From Ophiocordyceps camponoti-saundersi (nom. inval.) (taxonomy: Eukaryota; Ascomycota; Sordariomycetes; Hypocreales; Ophiocordycipitaceae), in contig PDHQ01000013.1 in the NCBI GenBank assembly GCA_003339415.1, positions 1 through 64,000 on the forward strand: a stretch of DNA of 64,000 bases, given 5' to 3'. The notes below the pieces were generated by a model, which worked only from the letters and a program-made list of their open reading frames with translations, was not told the DNA's origin and searched no databases. How positions within the stretch are numbered: the first letter of the stretch is position 1; every line of letters starts with the position of its first letter. Positions 11,250 to 25,200 of this stretch are shown here, piece after piece. A program made the position numbers and the translations under genes.

Positions 11250-14200
11250 TTAAATTTATAAGCTTAGGGGGCGGCGGCGGTAGCGCGAGTCTTTCGATAA
11301 CTACTTCTATCCTAATTATAATCTTATTTATCGTAACTAGTTATACGAGAGTATCGTTTAAGCCTTTCTTCGTTATAGTATCTGCTAAGTTATCTTTACT
11401 ATTAATTTAAAATATTTCGGTAATTTCCTTTCTTTCGTATAATTCGCGTAAAGCTATAATATCGATTATAAGCCTCTTCTCCCTTATACTACTAAGCTTA
11501 ACTAAGTAGTTATAAAGGGAGTATAAGTCCGTATAGAGTACGAGAGGGATATTCGGCATAGAGAGGCTTTATATAATCTTCTAAAGTATAGTATTAAGGG
11601 CGATTCCGCTATCGATACTTTATATAATACCGTATAATTTACTCGTAAGCACGCTACGTATTACTTTTTTATATTTCGTTAAGGATTAGTATATAATATT
11701 ACCGTAAATAGAGACTTCGTTCTTCGTATAAGCTACCTTTTTACTTAATATAATTACGAATCCTATTTATAAAAATAAGTCTTTATTATTCGCGAACAAG
11801 CTATCGGTAAAGATCTAAAGCTTCGTACGAGGGAGGTCGAGAGGGATAAAGTATAGTCCTCGGTTAGCGTTCTTAATCTACTATCGTACGTAGGCGTTTA
11901 AGGTATTATAGTCTTCCTTCGTCGGTTCCTAGACTTAAGTAGCGGTAGAGAGGTTATATACTGCTTCGGGCTAGTAGATTAATAAGATATACGCCCCTTG
12001 TGCGCGTTACGAGAGGTACGCTTACGGCGCGTTTTCCGCGACTAGGTCGATAACCTATAGTGCCTTAGCCTATCCCTTCTACGTAAAGAGGATCGTGTCT
12101 CCTTCGAGAGAAATCCGTCCGCTATTAAATTCGATCGGCGTCTTATGCGAGAGGCGTATTTTTAGCTTCGCACGAAGATTCTATTACTTAAGGGACTCTT
12201 CCTTAAGGGCTAAGAACGCGGGCAAAATAAAGGAGAGTATATCGTCTATTTATATTCCTATAAGACTAAAGGAATCCGGGCTAGAAAATATAAAGAGAAA
12301 GTATAGGTTATATATTAAAGTTATTATCTTTAAGTTTATATAGTAATGCTCGTAATACGTTTTAAACTAGTAAACGCCTAATTCTACTATTCTATATAGC
12401 GGACGACGGATATATAAAATAGTGCCTTCCGGGAAGCGGTCTTATATCTCCTTTAGTAATTATATAAAAATTAGTCTTATTAAGCGGTTATGCGATTATA
12501 TATACGCTTAGGTAATATTATATAGCTCTCTATATATACTATATAACTATATAAAAAAAAGGCTTAGAGCGAGGATTAGTTTCTAGCTTATTCGTAAGAT
12601 TATAAGTAATTAAGTAAGTATAATAGCTTTATCGGTATCGGCGTAGCCTTATACGATAAGTTATAATTTCTTATATAGCTTTATAATCTTATTTTTAATT
12701 TCTTATATAAGCTTTATATAGAAGATATATAGCTAGCTATATTTAGCTAAGTTATATCGTACGAAGATAAAAATATCTTAAGCGGTAAGGCTATCGATTT
12801 TAGCGCGGTCTAATTCTTTAAATAGGAGGCTAGGGGTTATAATAATACTATCTTAATAGAGTCGTATAGTAAGGGCAGTATTTTTCGTTTCTTTCTCCGA
12901 GAGGAAAGCGAGGGAGATAAATAAATTTACCGTATAATCGGTAAAATCCTTATATCCCCGCAAACTATAACGCGGAATCTTAATAGTAAATCTCTTTATA
13001 TAAATATTAGCTTTTTTCGTAAGAGCTTTATTAGGCGGAAAATATAGCTTAATTTACGTTATACGGAACTTAGTAAGGCTATTAGAAAGGTTTATAAAAA
13101 TAGATTACTCTTTAATTACTAAAAGTTTATACGGTCTTATCTAGCCTTAGCGTTCGCGCTAAACTATTACTTAGGAATAAAGGGGAAATATAAGGTTCTT
13201 ATATAAGCGAGGTCCGTTTTGCGTAGTAAGTATACGGCTAATATCTCTTTTCGCACGAAGTTCCTAAATTACCTTTATTACTTTTCGAATCGTAATCGCC
13301 CGTACGATAATATCTAGGGATAAGGGCAAGGTATTATAAATATAAAGGTATATACTAAAAATAAGGAGTATAAGTATAAAGCTATTAGGTTCTACTATAT
13401 CGTTTAAGTATTTTACTATAAGCTAAAGGATTATATTATTATCGGCCTAGTTTTTAAAGTTTTCCTTAAGTATATTATACGTATATTAAAAAGAGACGTA
13501 TAAGCGTTCGACCTTACTAATTACCTAGTACGCCTTAACGGGTATTTCCTTATATAACGAACCGATAATTTATATAGAAGAATAGAATTTATCCGAAAAG
13601 AAGTTTATACCGAGGTTATACGTAATAATATCTAAAGGGCTTTAATAAATAGTAATCTAATAATAATAGAGGGCGTTTTATATATCTTAGGTAGAAAGTA
13701 ATTATATAAAAATAGTAGCTTAGAAAAATATAGCCTTATTAATAATATAAAGAGCGTTCTTATTACTTAGTTATATAATATTTATAATAATCTTATAATT
13801 AAAAAAGATATTATCCTTAATTAAGAATTTAAATTACTATAGCGAGGGGTTATACGTTTAATATTAATAGTAGAATTTCTTTATTATATAGAGCGATATT
13901 TCGGAGATATTACTATAACCTATATTTTAAAGTAAGTTACGAAGATATTCCGTATAAAGGTGCTTAAAGCGATAATATAAATAATAAAGCTATACTTTTA
14001 TAAAGAAGAGGGCGGCTTCGCGCGGAGATATATAAAAGAACGGATATCCTTATTTTTATATAATAGGGATCGTCTAACTATCCTCGCGTACGATAACGTT
14101 CCTAATATTATCGAAATATGCTCTTAAGCGATTTATATCTCCGAGCAAAAAGAGGAATAGCGTAGGGATATTAAGAATATAGTACCGTACGATACTAAGA

Positions 14201-15200
14201 GGGCTATTAATATTAATTATACTAATTAAGGTTATAGCAGCTAAGCTACTAAACTTAATTATTATAATACTTAGGGTTTAGTTAATCTATATATTTAAAT
14301 TCTCTTATACGAATATTTTAGCCTAGTCTTTACCGATAATAGAGAAGTTTATAGCGCTAATATCTTAAAATTATCTTTAGTATTTTATATAATAGGCGTT
14401 TATAAGAAAAACTTAATTACTTAGTTATACGGTCTACCGTGCGAAGATATCTTCCCCTATAAATTAATATATAAGAGCACTTAAGAGGATAAATTAGGCA
14501 GCTTCCTCGGGAGCGTCCTTATCTTCCTCTTCGTACGATAAGTTATTAAGGTTATTAATAATATTATATCCCTCGTATTTAAGGAGAAAGGCTTCGAATT
14601 CGTTATCTATAAGGGGGTCCTTATCGAATTCTTCGCACGAAGTAAAGTACGCTTTTCTTACGCGGTTAAAGTCCCCTTACTTATAATTCGTCGACTAATA
14701 CCCTTCCTTCTTATAAATAAAATAGCGCTTCTTCGTACGGGGTAACGGGCGGCAGTCCTCTTACCGGACTTATTTAAATTTACCTATACGGAACTTTAGC
14801 TAGGGTAAATTTAGTTATAGGGAGTTCGTACGATAACGTTAATTAATAAAGAACTAGTTAAACGTTTTCTTACGGTTAAGGGCGACTTAGAGCGACGTGC
14901 GAAGAATAAAGAAAAACTCTTCGTACGAGGGCTTCGTAGAGAGAAATACTAGCTTAAGTTCCGGTACCTTATAGCAGGCCCTTATTATTATAGCGTAGAG
15001 TTAAGTTTCCCTTTCGCCGAGGGCATATTATACGAGTTATATTTTCTCGATTAATTCTTTAAGGACTTTTAGTATAGTTTTCTCTAAGTATTTCCTTCGT
15101 ACGGAAGTAAAAGTTATACTAGTCTAATTAGCCTAATACTACGTATAATTTATCGTTATATTAAAATATAAATCGAGTATTTAATAAATCTCGTCCTACC
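11250..15200 (-). pseudogene. Degraded copia gag-pol (integrase to RNase H)
   Basis: On the - strand the best preserved part is the C-terminal RNase H, about 11850 down to 11400. It reads FTDSLFANNKD, then a KYKKVIRSVLTSKLY segment, then YTDLYSLYNYLVKL, matching the fungal copia pattern FTDGSFAN...KCKRVTRSVLAAELYA...TDSKSLYDCLVKL. RT and integrase should lie at increasing coordinates up to about 15 kb, but RIP stops blur them and I did not fix their borders. Confidence 0.65.
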
Positions 15201-16356
15201 TCTTCTTAGGTCTTATATAATAAAGGTAGTATAACTAAGCTAGGCCTATAAGAATATCTAGAAAAACGGTATAGTACTAGTTCTTAGTAACGCTAATTCT
15301 TCGGTAGTACGATATAAAAAGCTTAGCTTTATTATATAAGATATCGTACGGATAGCCTAAGTAATTCTAGTCCTTTCGCTAGCCTTTACTAAATATTATA
15401 ACTTTCTTAGGAGTGATTAGGCTATTATAAATTCGTTATATAAGAGGGAGGGTAAAAGGGGAGGGCCTCGTTTATATAGTAAGAGTCGCAGAGGGTCTTA
15501 GGGCTTCCTCCTCTACCTTATTCGAAGTTATCTAAGGGGATAGGCGAAGTATCGTTCGTAAGGGAAGGGTCTCGATAGGGGGAAGGTCTTCGATTAACGG
15601 GATAATCTTCTAAGTAAGCTCTAAGGTAGGGGTTATTAAGGTTATCGAGGGAGTAGCCGAAATATAATTATACGGAGCTTTAATTACTACGAGGAATTTC
15701 TTAACGAAGCTGCCGGTTTATCGTACGGTAACGCCTCGTTCCTTAAGAAGCTATAGGAAGGCCTTAAGAAACGGACGGGAAACCTACTTTACTTAGTATT
15801 CGGTCTATCCGTAGAAATTTTCCTAGGCACTTCTAGTAAGAAGGGAGCCTTTAATTCTCGAGTATATCGCTTCGTATATAATCTTTCCTATATATATTAT
15901 AAGTTCGACGTCCGAGGGTCCGTTTATAATCTTTAGGTTAGTCTCCTAGAAATCTAAGCTAGTCTTTACTTACTACGTATAGACCGGGATAGTACTTCCT
16001 TCGGCTATCTTTTTATACGTAATCGGGTTAAGTCCTTAAGCCTAGGTTTAGGTTAGTTCCGGGGTTACTTATATCAGTTTAGGCTAGGTAAGCGCGGGCG
16101 TAAGCGCGTTCGAAGGTGCTAAGGGCGTACGAGAGTTCTTATCGGATAATAAAGTATATAAAGCTATCGTTATCGTCCGAGGGGGTTCGGTATAGGGGAA
16201 AACCTATTTTCTTTCTCTATCGTGCGAGGTAGCTATTATATATACTACTAAGTTATACGAGAGAGTAGGGTTAAGTATAACGAATTACTAATCTTTTTAT
16301 CTATAATTATCTTTTCTATCTTAGCTAATTTATATATTACCCGATATACTAATTAG

Positions 16357-16632
16357 TATTAGATAGGCTATTTATTACTAGTAACGTAAGGGTCCTAAAA
16401 AAGAGTATATTATCGCGATTACTCTCTTATATATAACGTATAGGGAGGGTAGCTATTTAAATACCTAATCGAATATATAAAGTAATAGTAAGGAATATAA
16501 AGAGTAGAGTAGGGAGTTATAAGATTAGAAGGATCCTATATAAAAGTTCCTTATAACTTAGGAAGGCCGTACGAAGGGATAAGGCTATAGGGATAATACG
16601 AGGCTATTAAGATATCGTAAGATACCTTAATA
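16357..16632 (-). repeat. 5' LTR of the copia element (276 bp)
   Basis: It is the direct-repeat partner of 9672-9947, same length, starting TATTAGATAGG and ending ACCTTAATA, followed at once by the duplication ATTTA at 16633-16637. Confidence 0.88.
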
Positions 16633-18498
16633 ATTTAATATACTTATTATAAGCTATTATAGCTATAATATATACGTATAATGATAAGTTAACTATATCT
16701 TACGTTATACCGCTACGGACGCTTATTATAATAATATCGTTATCTTATCTATCGGTATCGATTAATATCTATAAAACCTTAAACTTATCTTTTAGCGCTT
16801 TTATAACTTAAATATTAATATCGGACTTAGTAAGTTATTTATAGGATATAATACTATTATAGTGCTCGGTTAGATATACGATAGTTACGGACTATATACG
16901 CCGGAAGAGAAACTCGACGCCGTACGTAAACTTATCTTCCCTAAGTTAATAAAAGATCTAGAGTATTTTCTTAGCTTTATAGGTAGCCTAAGATACTATA
17001 TACTATAATACGCTATAATTATAAAACCGCTATAATAACGGAAAACTAAGCTTTAGCGTTACTACCGCGCTATTAAGTAAGCTAAAAACTATATTATAAA
17101 AAGCGGCACGAAGAAAATAAGGACCGCGACTATTAATATTACTATCTTATCTACGGCCGAGCTTCGCGTATTTAATAAGATAAAGATAGTATTAATAAAT
17201 TATACGGTACTAATATTCTTCGCTATAAAGCGTATTCTCTTTATAAACTTTAATATATTTTATAATAGTATCGGCGTTATAATTTACTACGTTAATAACG
17301 CTATAATTAACTCTCTTAAGATAAACGGATTAATTATTAAATACTTACCTATTAAGTTAATATAGCCGGTAGCGTTCTTATTACGATACCTTGTGCTAGC
17401 CGAGAAGAAGTACTAATTTACGGAGCTAGAAATAGCAGGATACGTCTAGATACTCTCTAAATACCGTATATAGATTAACGTAATAAAATACTTACTAACG
17501 ATCTATTTTATAGATTATATATCTATTATATTTATATACCGATAAATAAATATCGCGAATACTATAGCTAAGTTAGCTATAAATTATAAGCTCTTAAGAG
17601 GTATAGAATATATTAGTTAATTCGATATAAGACTAATTTATAAAAGCGGTCGTATATATATCGTCCTAAACGCCCTAAGTCGGCTCCTAGCCGAATACTT
17701 ACCGTAGCTAGATATTACGCCCGGATAACTAAATCTTCTTCCTAATAATAAACTTAACGATTAAATTTAAGTTATAACGCTATAAAGCGATATATATTAG
17801 GCGATAACGATACTAGGACCTATACTACTAGCTACTATATTTTATAAAACTAGCTAATTTATAATATATATAATTACTATATCTAATAACCTTAAATAGT
17901 AATTCCTAAAAAGATATTAAAATAACCTAATATATAAAAGTATCTTAAAGATAATTACTAGTAACGATACCTTATAGCTAGTAGATAGGGCCGCCTTACT
18001 ATTCTATATTAAAATAAATAGTATACTCTAATACTAAACCTCTAACGCCGCACCCTAACTATATATCTTAGTATTATATATATAATATATCCTTTTTATA
18101 ATCTATAACGATAACTATATAAGATATAACCGCCTCGTAAACTAACTTTAGCTTTTCTTTATCCGCTATAATTATCGCTTATTATAATAGTACTTTTAAA
18201 TATACCCGATATACGAAATATATCGTATATAACGATATCGACTATATAAGTTACTCTAACTAATCTAGGTACTAGCAAACTTATACGAAATAATTAGCCT
18301 AAACTTCCTATTAAGCTTACTTATATTTAATAATAGCTACGACTTAGCTATAATCGTAGTAGATTAACTATCTAAAAAGATTATTATCGAACTATACCGA
18401 AAAATAGACTCCGCTACTTAAAACAGTATCGCCCTAACTAGGCGTCTCCTAAATAGTAACTAGGGACTATTACGAAATATTATTATAGATAGGGACCC
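16633..18498 (+). pseudogene. Host gypsy polyprotein: RT C-terminus, RNase H, start of integrase
   Basis: The + frame continues the RT started at 9365. Recognisable pieces are a connection segment (FLSFIGSLRYY near 16970), an RNase H with LVLAEKKYQFTELEIAGYV near 17395-17450, and the stretch YKSGRIYIVLNALSRLLAEYLP near 17640-17700 that corresponds to the gypsy motif YKPGKxHxVPDALSRLP. The integrase begins near 18100 and breaks at the DRDP motif (18482-18498), exactly at the GACCC target duplication of the chromovirus. Confidence 0.75.
18494..18498. repeat. Target site duplication GACCC, left copy
   Basis: GACCC directly precedes the LTR at 18499 and recurs at 28628-28632 directly after the other LTR. 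Confidence 0.9.
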
Positions 18499-19092
18499 TA
18501 ATATACGCTTATACGTATAATCTACTAGTAGTCGTATATACTAAGCTAGCTACTAGATATAGTATATAGGAAAGGGAGATAAGCTAGCTACCGATCGTAA
18601 GATTATAAAATAGCTATTATAAAAGGTATAAGTATAAGTAAAAGTCTTTTAAGAATTAAAATAGTAATTATAAAAAAATCTAAATTATTACCTAAAAGAA
18701 TACTAGGCTAATTATATAGCTAGGAGCTTAAGGAAGATTTCCTAATATAATCCTAAAAGTATTTACCTAAGGGGATTTTACGGTAATTTCCGAGTATATT
18801 AGTAAAATAGAGATTTCCTAGTACGCGGTGATTTCCTAATATACGGGGATTTCCTAGTAAAATCCGGAGATTTCTAAAAGTATATTTTAATACTAAATCT
18901 TACTAAAAATCTTAGTAAAATCCTAAAAGTTATTATAGAGAAATCCTAAGAGGAAATCCTAGTAATTTCCTAAGCGTAAAAGTAATAAAGTTTCTAGGGG
19001 AAATTCGAGTAAAATCTTAAGTTAGGAAATCCTAAGGAAATATTATAAGAGGTTAAGCGATTTATAAGGGTATTATTATATATCCCGTATTA
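18499..19092 (-). repeat. 3' LTR of chromovirus copy B (594 bp)
   Basis: On the - strand it runs from TAATACGGGA (19092 side) to GCGTATATTA (18499 side). It is equal in length to the partner at 28034-28627 and to the inverted LTR of copy A at 7232-7825. Confidence 0.9.
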
Positions 19093-19974
19093 ACTCCCTA
19101 GGCCGGAAAAGAATTCTAATAGCCTTATTAACTCCCCGTTTTACTTTAAAAACTATTATTATACTCGAAGGCTTTTCTATATTAACTCTAATAATTATAT
19201 CTATTTATAGATTAAGAAATATTATCGGGGATTTACGTATAGAGAACTAAATTAATCTATATAAAGTAGGAAAGAAATAAAAGAATAAGATAAGAATAAT
19301 AAAGGAGAATTATAATATATATTAGATATATATAGAAGAATATACGTTACGGTAAAAGGTATTATAATACTAAGAAAGAAAAATAGGAATAATAGGGATA
19401 TAACGTAATATACGAACTAAAGGAATAGAATAAAGGAAAATATCTTACTATCCTTATTATATAGACTAGCGTTTATAATAATATAAGAGCGAATACGGAT
19501 AATCTTACCGTAATTAGCGTAAGAGATATAGTTTATAGCTTTAAGTATAGTATACTTTGCGAAGACGGAGGCGTTTAAGATATTATAAATAGTAGCAGGG
19601 TTAATTATATTATAGATAGTTATGCTTATCTTAGCTTTATATAGCTATCTTATTACGGCTAATATTCTTTCTCTATTTATAGCGTATAGAGTATAAGATA
19701 AATAGTATATAACTAGTATTATATCGTAAAGATATTAAAAAATAATACTAAAAGTATATTAATTTACGGGGTTCTTACCTAAGCTTAGTAAATATAATAG
19801 TCGTTACTTATTAATAGTTAAATAACTTAGAGATCTATTACTTATTAATAGTTAAATAGATATAAAAACCGTTACGTATTAATAGTTAAATAGTATAACG
19901 CGTACTTTTAGTATAAAGCGCGTTATTAACGTATTTCTCTACTACGGTTCGTGCCGATACTATATAGAGAGCTA

Positions 19975-21685
19975 AGGAATACCTTAGTCTATCGTTATAT
20001 TAACGAAAAGGTCCGTATTAATAAGTTTAATAATTATAGTATATTTAATATTATTAGAGGGTTTAACTAAGCTACCTATCTAACTATATAGTTTTTTAGT
20101 AATATTATTAGGAGCTATCTTAACTAAATTTAGGATATTAAAAACTAGAATATTACTAGGGTTTAAGGTTATTTTAGTTCTAATAATATCGCTCTAAGCT
20201 AATAAAAATATATAATTAATAGTAATAGCTAGTAGTAGCGTGATAATATTTTTACTAAGTAGATACGTTTATTCTCTTATATAAACGTGCGAATCCTAAC
20301 GGTTCCTCTCGTAAAACTTTAGAATTTTTCCTAAATTATTAAGCGCGGATTTCTTATTAATAAATATAGTAACTTTATTAATATTAATTAATATATTCCT
20401 AAGAGCGGGAGTATTAAGTAAGATAAGTATAAGAATAGGGAAATTAATAACCTATTTATTACTAATATTAAATATTTTCGCTATATAACTTAGGCTAAGG
20501 GAAGTATAGTATTTAGCGAGGCACTTATTAAAGTAAGTCGCTTAGATTAGAGCGATATCTATATCCTAAAATACTAAAGCTTACTTATCGTAATATATTA
20601 CGAAAAAAGTAGGAGAGTATTTAATAACCTAAATTAAACTATTATAGTAAGTTACTAGAAAGTTATTATCGGCCTTTTTAATATTTTTAATTTCTAAAAC
20701 TTCTTAAAATTAGATAGTAATTTTAGAAACGGTTATAGGAGTTATAAGTTACTAAGAGGCGGAATAAGTTTATCTATTAGGGGTTCTAAGGACGCTTTAT
20801 TAAATAAGAGGAGGAGGAGTAATAAATCGCTTTACTAAGAATTTCCTAAAGATAAGAGTAGCTCCCTTAACCTTAGTCTTTTTTTCTATAGCTGCTAATA
20901 CTATTCGTTCTATCTTACTAAGGTAATTAGTATACGAGATAATAGCTAAGATCCTCTTAATCTCCTCTAATTCTTTAGAGTCTTAGTAAACTTACCCGTT
21001 AACTAGGCCCTTAATATAATCTTTTATAATTTCTAATAGCGTATACGCGTTATAATAATTCTTTCTAAGTTATTTAGATTATAGAAAGATATTTCTTTTA
21101 ATATCGGTAAAGGAGTATAGAAGCGTAGAATAGGTATAGCTTCTTATTAGGGCGGCTAGTACTTTAAAGGCAGAGCTAGCGGTAAAAGAAGATACTATAA
21201 TAATTTATCGAGTTAAACGTTTAGGCGCTATAATTTCGGAAATATTAAGTAAAGAGCGATTAAAGCTAAAGTCGTTATCTAAAAGCGAGTGCTCGGAATT
21301 ATAATTTTTATTATTAGGGAGTTTTTCGCCGTTAGCTTATCTCTTTACTTTTCGGTCGATATAGTAAATATAACCGTTTAATTTACTAAAAGATAAATTA
21401 TAGCTTTCTACCCGGAGTGCTTATTTCTAGGTAACGAATATTATATAGTTATTTAATTTCTAGTTATTAAATTTATAAGTAAATAACTTAAACGAATATT
21501 AGAGTTTAGCGAGGTTTCTAAATAGCTAAATAGCTCTCTTAAAGCTTTCGAATATAAGAGTTAAGGGAGTGCAAATTAGCTATTTATAAAATAGCTTACG
21601 GTATATCTTATCGCGGGAATAATAAGGATCGCTATAAGGAGGATTAATTTTAGGTATAAAAAAAAGGAAATAATATAATAATAAC
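19975..21685 (-). pseudogene. Unknown post-pol quasi-ORF of the chromovirus (copy B)
   Basis: This is the reverse-complement counterpart of 4640-6350 and lies between pol and the 3' LTR of the complete element. It shares the proline-rich block (GGAGGAGGAG on the + strand near 20810). Preservation of the same region at the same place in both copies shows it is an integral part of this chromovirus family. I recognise no domain. Confidence 0.5.
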
Positions 21686-21949
21686 GAAAAGAATTAGAAA
21701 ATAAAAGGGAATAACTATAAAGAGAATAGATATAATACGTAAGAAAGATATAATAAAAATATAAAATATAAAGGAGGATAATAGAGAATAAATAAAAAAG
21801 AGAAAAGGTAAGAGAGAAAAGGTAGGAAAATAGAGAGAAATCTAATATAAACGGCGACGTATTAGGTTTATTATTTCCTAGAGATTTCACGCGTTCGTTA
21901 CTAGGTAACTTATTTACCTTATTCTAATAGCTAGTACTTTTTAAAAGTA

Positions 21950-24900
21950 TTTATATATTTTTTCCTAATAATATCTAGCTAGGCTTCTAACTTATCTTTT
22001 TCTTTCTCGAATTCTTTAATTATCTCCTTTTATTAGAAGTCCTTTTCGGCTACTTATTAATTATTATTATTCGGGTATCTTTTCTAATATATAAGATACT
22101 CTATTTAAGTAGTACCTTATCTTTTTTTAACTCGTCTCTTATTAAGGATTTATTCGATCTTATAATTATCGGTATTAAGCTTAGGGCTAGGTTATTCTCC
22201 TAAAGCGTTAGCTAGTTAGAATTATATAACTAATATAATAAGATAGATATTTATAAAGTTATTAAGATTTAATCGATAAGCTAAATAGCTAATTTATTCG
22301 ATTACGCGAAAAGGCCTAGTTTACTATTCCGAAAGCTTCGCTACTTATCCGTTAGAAATAAAATATCCTTTCCTAAGTTTTAGCTAAACCTAATCGCTAA
22401 GCTTAAACTTAAGCTTCCGATATTTCTTATTATAATATTATTTTATTATAGCTTAGGCGTAAGTAATAAAGATAACTACCTTATCTTTTAATATTTCCCG
22501 GGATCTAGGAGAAGCTTAATCGCCTAGATAACGGAGATTATTATCTATCCGGAATCTAGTAAGTAATTTACTTAGCGTAATCTTAATAACCGAGGAGAAG
22601 GAGTTATTAAAAGAAAATTAAAAAGCTAGTAAGGCGTTAATTTATCGCTTTATCGGGAAATTAGTAGCGAAGAATCTAAGAGCGATTTTAACTATCTAAT
22701 TCTATCTTTTAAATAAATTATTAATTTAAGGGTAATATATAGTTAATATTAGAAGTTTAGTATTAAAAGTAAATTATAAGGTTTTTTAAAGCTTAAATAT
22801 AAACTTTAGATCCTAATCGAAGATAATTTATTTTAGAAATCCTTAGTTATAATAAGTAAGCTTATAGTATAGCCGCTAAGCTTATTCTTCGGCGGTAAAG
22901 TAATCGTATTTAAGGGTTAAAATATATATCTTTAAGAACTTATCGGTAACGGTAAGGAAAGTATTATAGAACTTTCCTTCGGGTTTAGATTAGGGTAAGT
23001 TTTCCGAAAAGACTAAAAGGAGTTTAGTAATAAAGTTTATTATAATTATATAAAAAGGAATTATTAGGGAATAGATCGGAACTATTTCCTTAGAGGGAGG
23101 CTATTTATTAGTTTAATTATATTTATAAATATTATATTTATTTATAAAATCGTTAATCTTCTTTTTTAATTAGGAAATAATAAAATTAGAGGAGAGTTCG
23201 GCTTATATATATCTTTAATTAGTATAAAATTTATAAAAATAATACTTAGAAATAATTTCTTTAGTATAGTTTTCGGAAATATAAAATTATTATTAATTAT
23301 CGATATTTTTAAAATATAATAAGCTATTTACTCGGATAAAAGAGAGTTCTTCCTAAAAGTCTTTATTTTTAAGTTACTCTAAGATTTCGGATTATTATAT
23401 ATTAAGGAGATATCTTTCGGAAATCCTACGTTAGAAGGCGTTATTAAGAATAGCCTCTAAGGAAATAAGTACGTAGTCCTAGTTAATATAATCCTCCTAA
23501 ATATTCTTAAGTTCTCCTTATCTTTTTTCCGGGATTACCTTTAAGGGGAGGCGTAAAAAAGAGTTTACGAGAATATTAAAAATACCTAAAATATATCGAA
23601 CTTTAAGAGGGTATTAATTTAGAAATTAAGAAGTAAAAGTAAGGTAATTATTACTTTTTATATTAATAGTAAAAAAAGAGGTTTATTTTATAATTATTAA
23701 AATTACGGTATAATCTATAAAAATTATAATTTTTAGTTTTTAGGTTCCGATTAAATAAGTTTAGAGTTTACGATAAGCTTATATTAAGTAGAAAATTTTA
23801 AATTTAGTTAGCTAATATTTAATTTTAGCTAGTTTAAAAGTATAATTAAAATAATAAATAAGTTTAATAAATTACTAAGGCGAAGCTAAAAATAGTTTTT
23901 AGGATTCTTTATTATTAATATAAAAAAGATAAGCTATAAAACTATTCTCCTAAGAGGTATCGATTTATAAAAAAAGTTAATAATTAGGAAAAAACTAACT
24001 AAGAGTAGCGTTATTATAAAAGGTATTAGTAATATTATTAAAATAGTTAGTTTTTTCTTTTATTAGGATAATTTTAGATTAGGAGGTAAAGGTATTTCTT
24101 TTTAGTTTAGTAATAGGTATTTTATTTTCCTATCTTTCTCGGAATATTACTATTTTACGTTTCTAAAAAGGGTTAATTTATTACGTAAAACGGGGAATAA
24201 GATATCTTATTTATCTAACTAATCTAATTTACTACTTAAGATATTATAAAATATTAGGAAACTCGATATCTTATAAGGCTTTTACCTAAGATTAAGTATT
24301 TATTAGTGCGAATTCGTTAATATAGTATTTTAATATTTCTATAAATAGGTAATAAAGGAATAATTTAGGAGCGGAGAGGGAAAGATTTATACTAACGAAA
24401 AGATTAAATATAGTAGATAGATACTTAATATAATCTTTTAGAAAGTCAGAGAAGATTACTATATTATCGATATATCCGGTAGCGTATATAGTTAGAGAAT
24501 ATAATTAACGAATCTTTATATATAAGCAGGCGAATTTTTATACCTTATAAGAGCGACTATAGCTCTCTCTAATTTACGGTAAGAAGTAATTATAAACCGC
24601 TCTTAGTAATTTAGATAGATAAGAAACTAATAGAAAAAGCTTTAAGTATTAATAATAGAAATAACCTTTTTACTTACTAATTTATAGATTATATCTTAAG
24701 GGAGAGGTATTAGATATATATTAGGAATAGCTACGCTATTTAAAGCTTATAAATTATTAATAATATATAGTTTACTTTTTCTTTAAATAATAAAATATAA
24801 GCTAGCGAAAAGTAAAGCTTTAAGCGCCTATTCTATTTTACCTTATAAATATATATCGTTATACTTTTTATTAAGGAAATCCTAATTAGGTTTATTTAGT

Positions 24901-25200
24901 AAATAGGGATATAAACTAAGTTTCTTCTCGTGCTAGTTATCGATAAGGGGAATCTTTAAATACCGCTTAGGGGGTAGATTAATTAGTTTAGTATCTTCCT
25001 AAAGTTTCGGAAAGGAATCGTAAAGTTATTTTACTTTTCCGGATAACTAAAGATCTAATATATAGATTTTAACGCTATATTCTCCTTCGATTTCTAAAAT
25101 ATTAGGTATTTTAGAGATACTTAAACGATAAGGTTAATTTAAATCTAGGAGGTTAATAGGAGGTAAGTTAATATTAATTTCGTTAAATAATATTATTTAG
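21950..25200 (-). pseudogene. Degraded pol of chromovirus copy B
   Basis: This is the mirror of 1121-4400. On the - strand the RT active-site region lies near 24440-24490, the integrase about 22300-23400, and the chromodomain tail at about 22050-22150. Frames are broken by RIP stops. The complete element extends about 2.8 kb further upstream than copy A, so the pol start and gag lie at 25200-28033. Confidence 0.7.

Larger units (their letters stand above)
9672..16632 (-). mobile_element. Full-length Ty1/copia element, RIP-degraded
   Basis: Two 276-bp direct repeats at 9672-9947 and 16357-16632 bound a 6.4-kb interior, and the whole 6,961-bp unit is flanked by the 5-bp duplication ATTTA. The interior is coded on the - strand, so the 5' LTR is at 16357-16632. 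A copia RNase H is recognisable near 11400-11850. The element interrupts the RT of a gypsy polyprotein whose frame resumes on the far side. It is heavily RIP-mutated but carries a less mutated, GC-richer part at about 10700-11250. Confidence 0.9.

Noticed and set aside
12095..12343. 82-codon open frame in the copia interior
   Set aside because: It lies antisense to the element, uses a non-ATG start, and sits in a RIP-mutated pol region; there is no domain or start context.
21576..21890. 104-codon hydrophobic frame rich in Y, L, I, F and S
   Set aside because: It covers the CT-rich leader between pol and the unknown ORF of the chromovirus; the composition simply reflects the pyrimidine tract.
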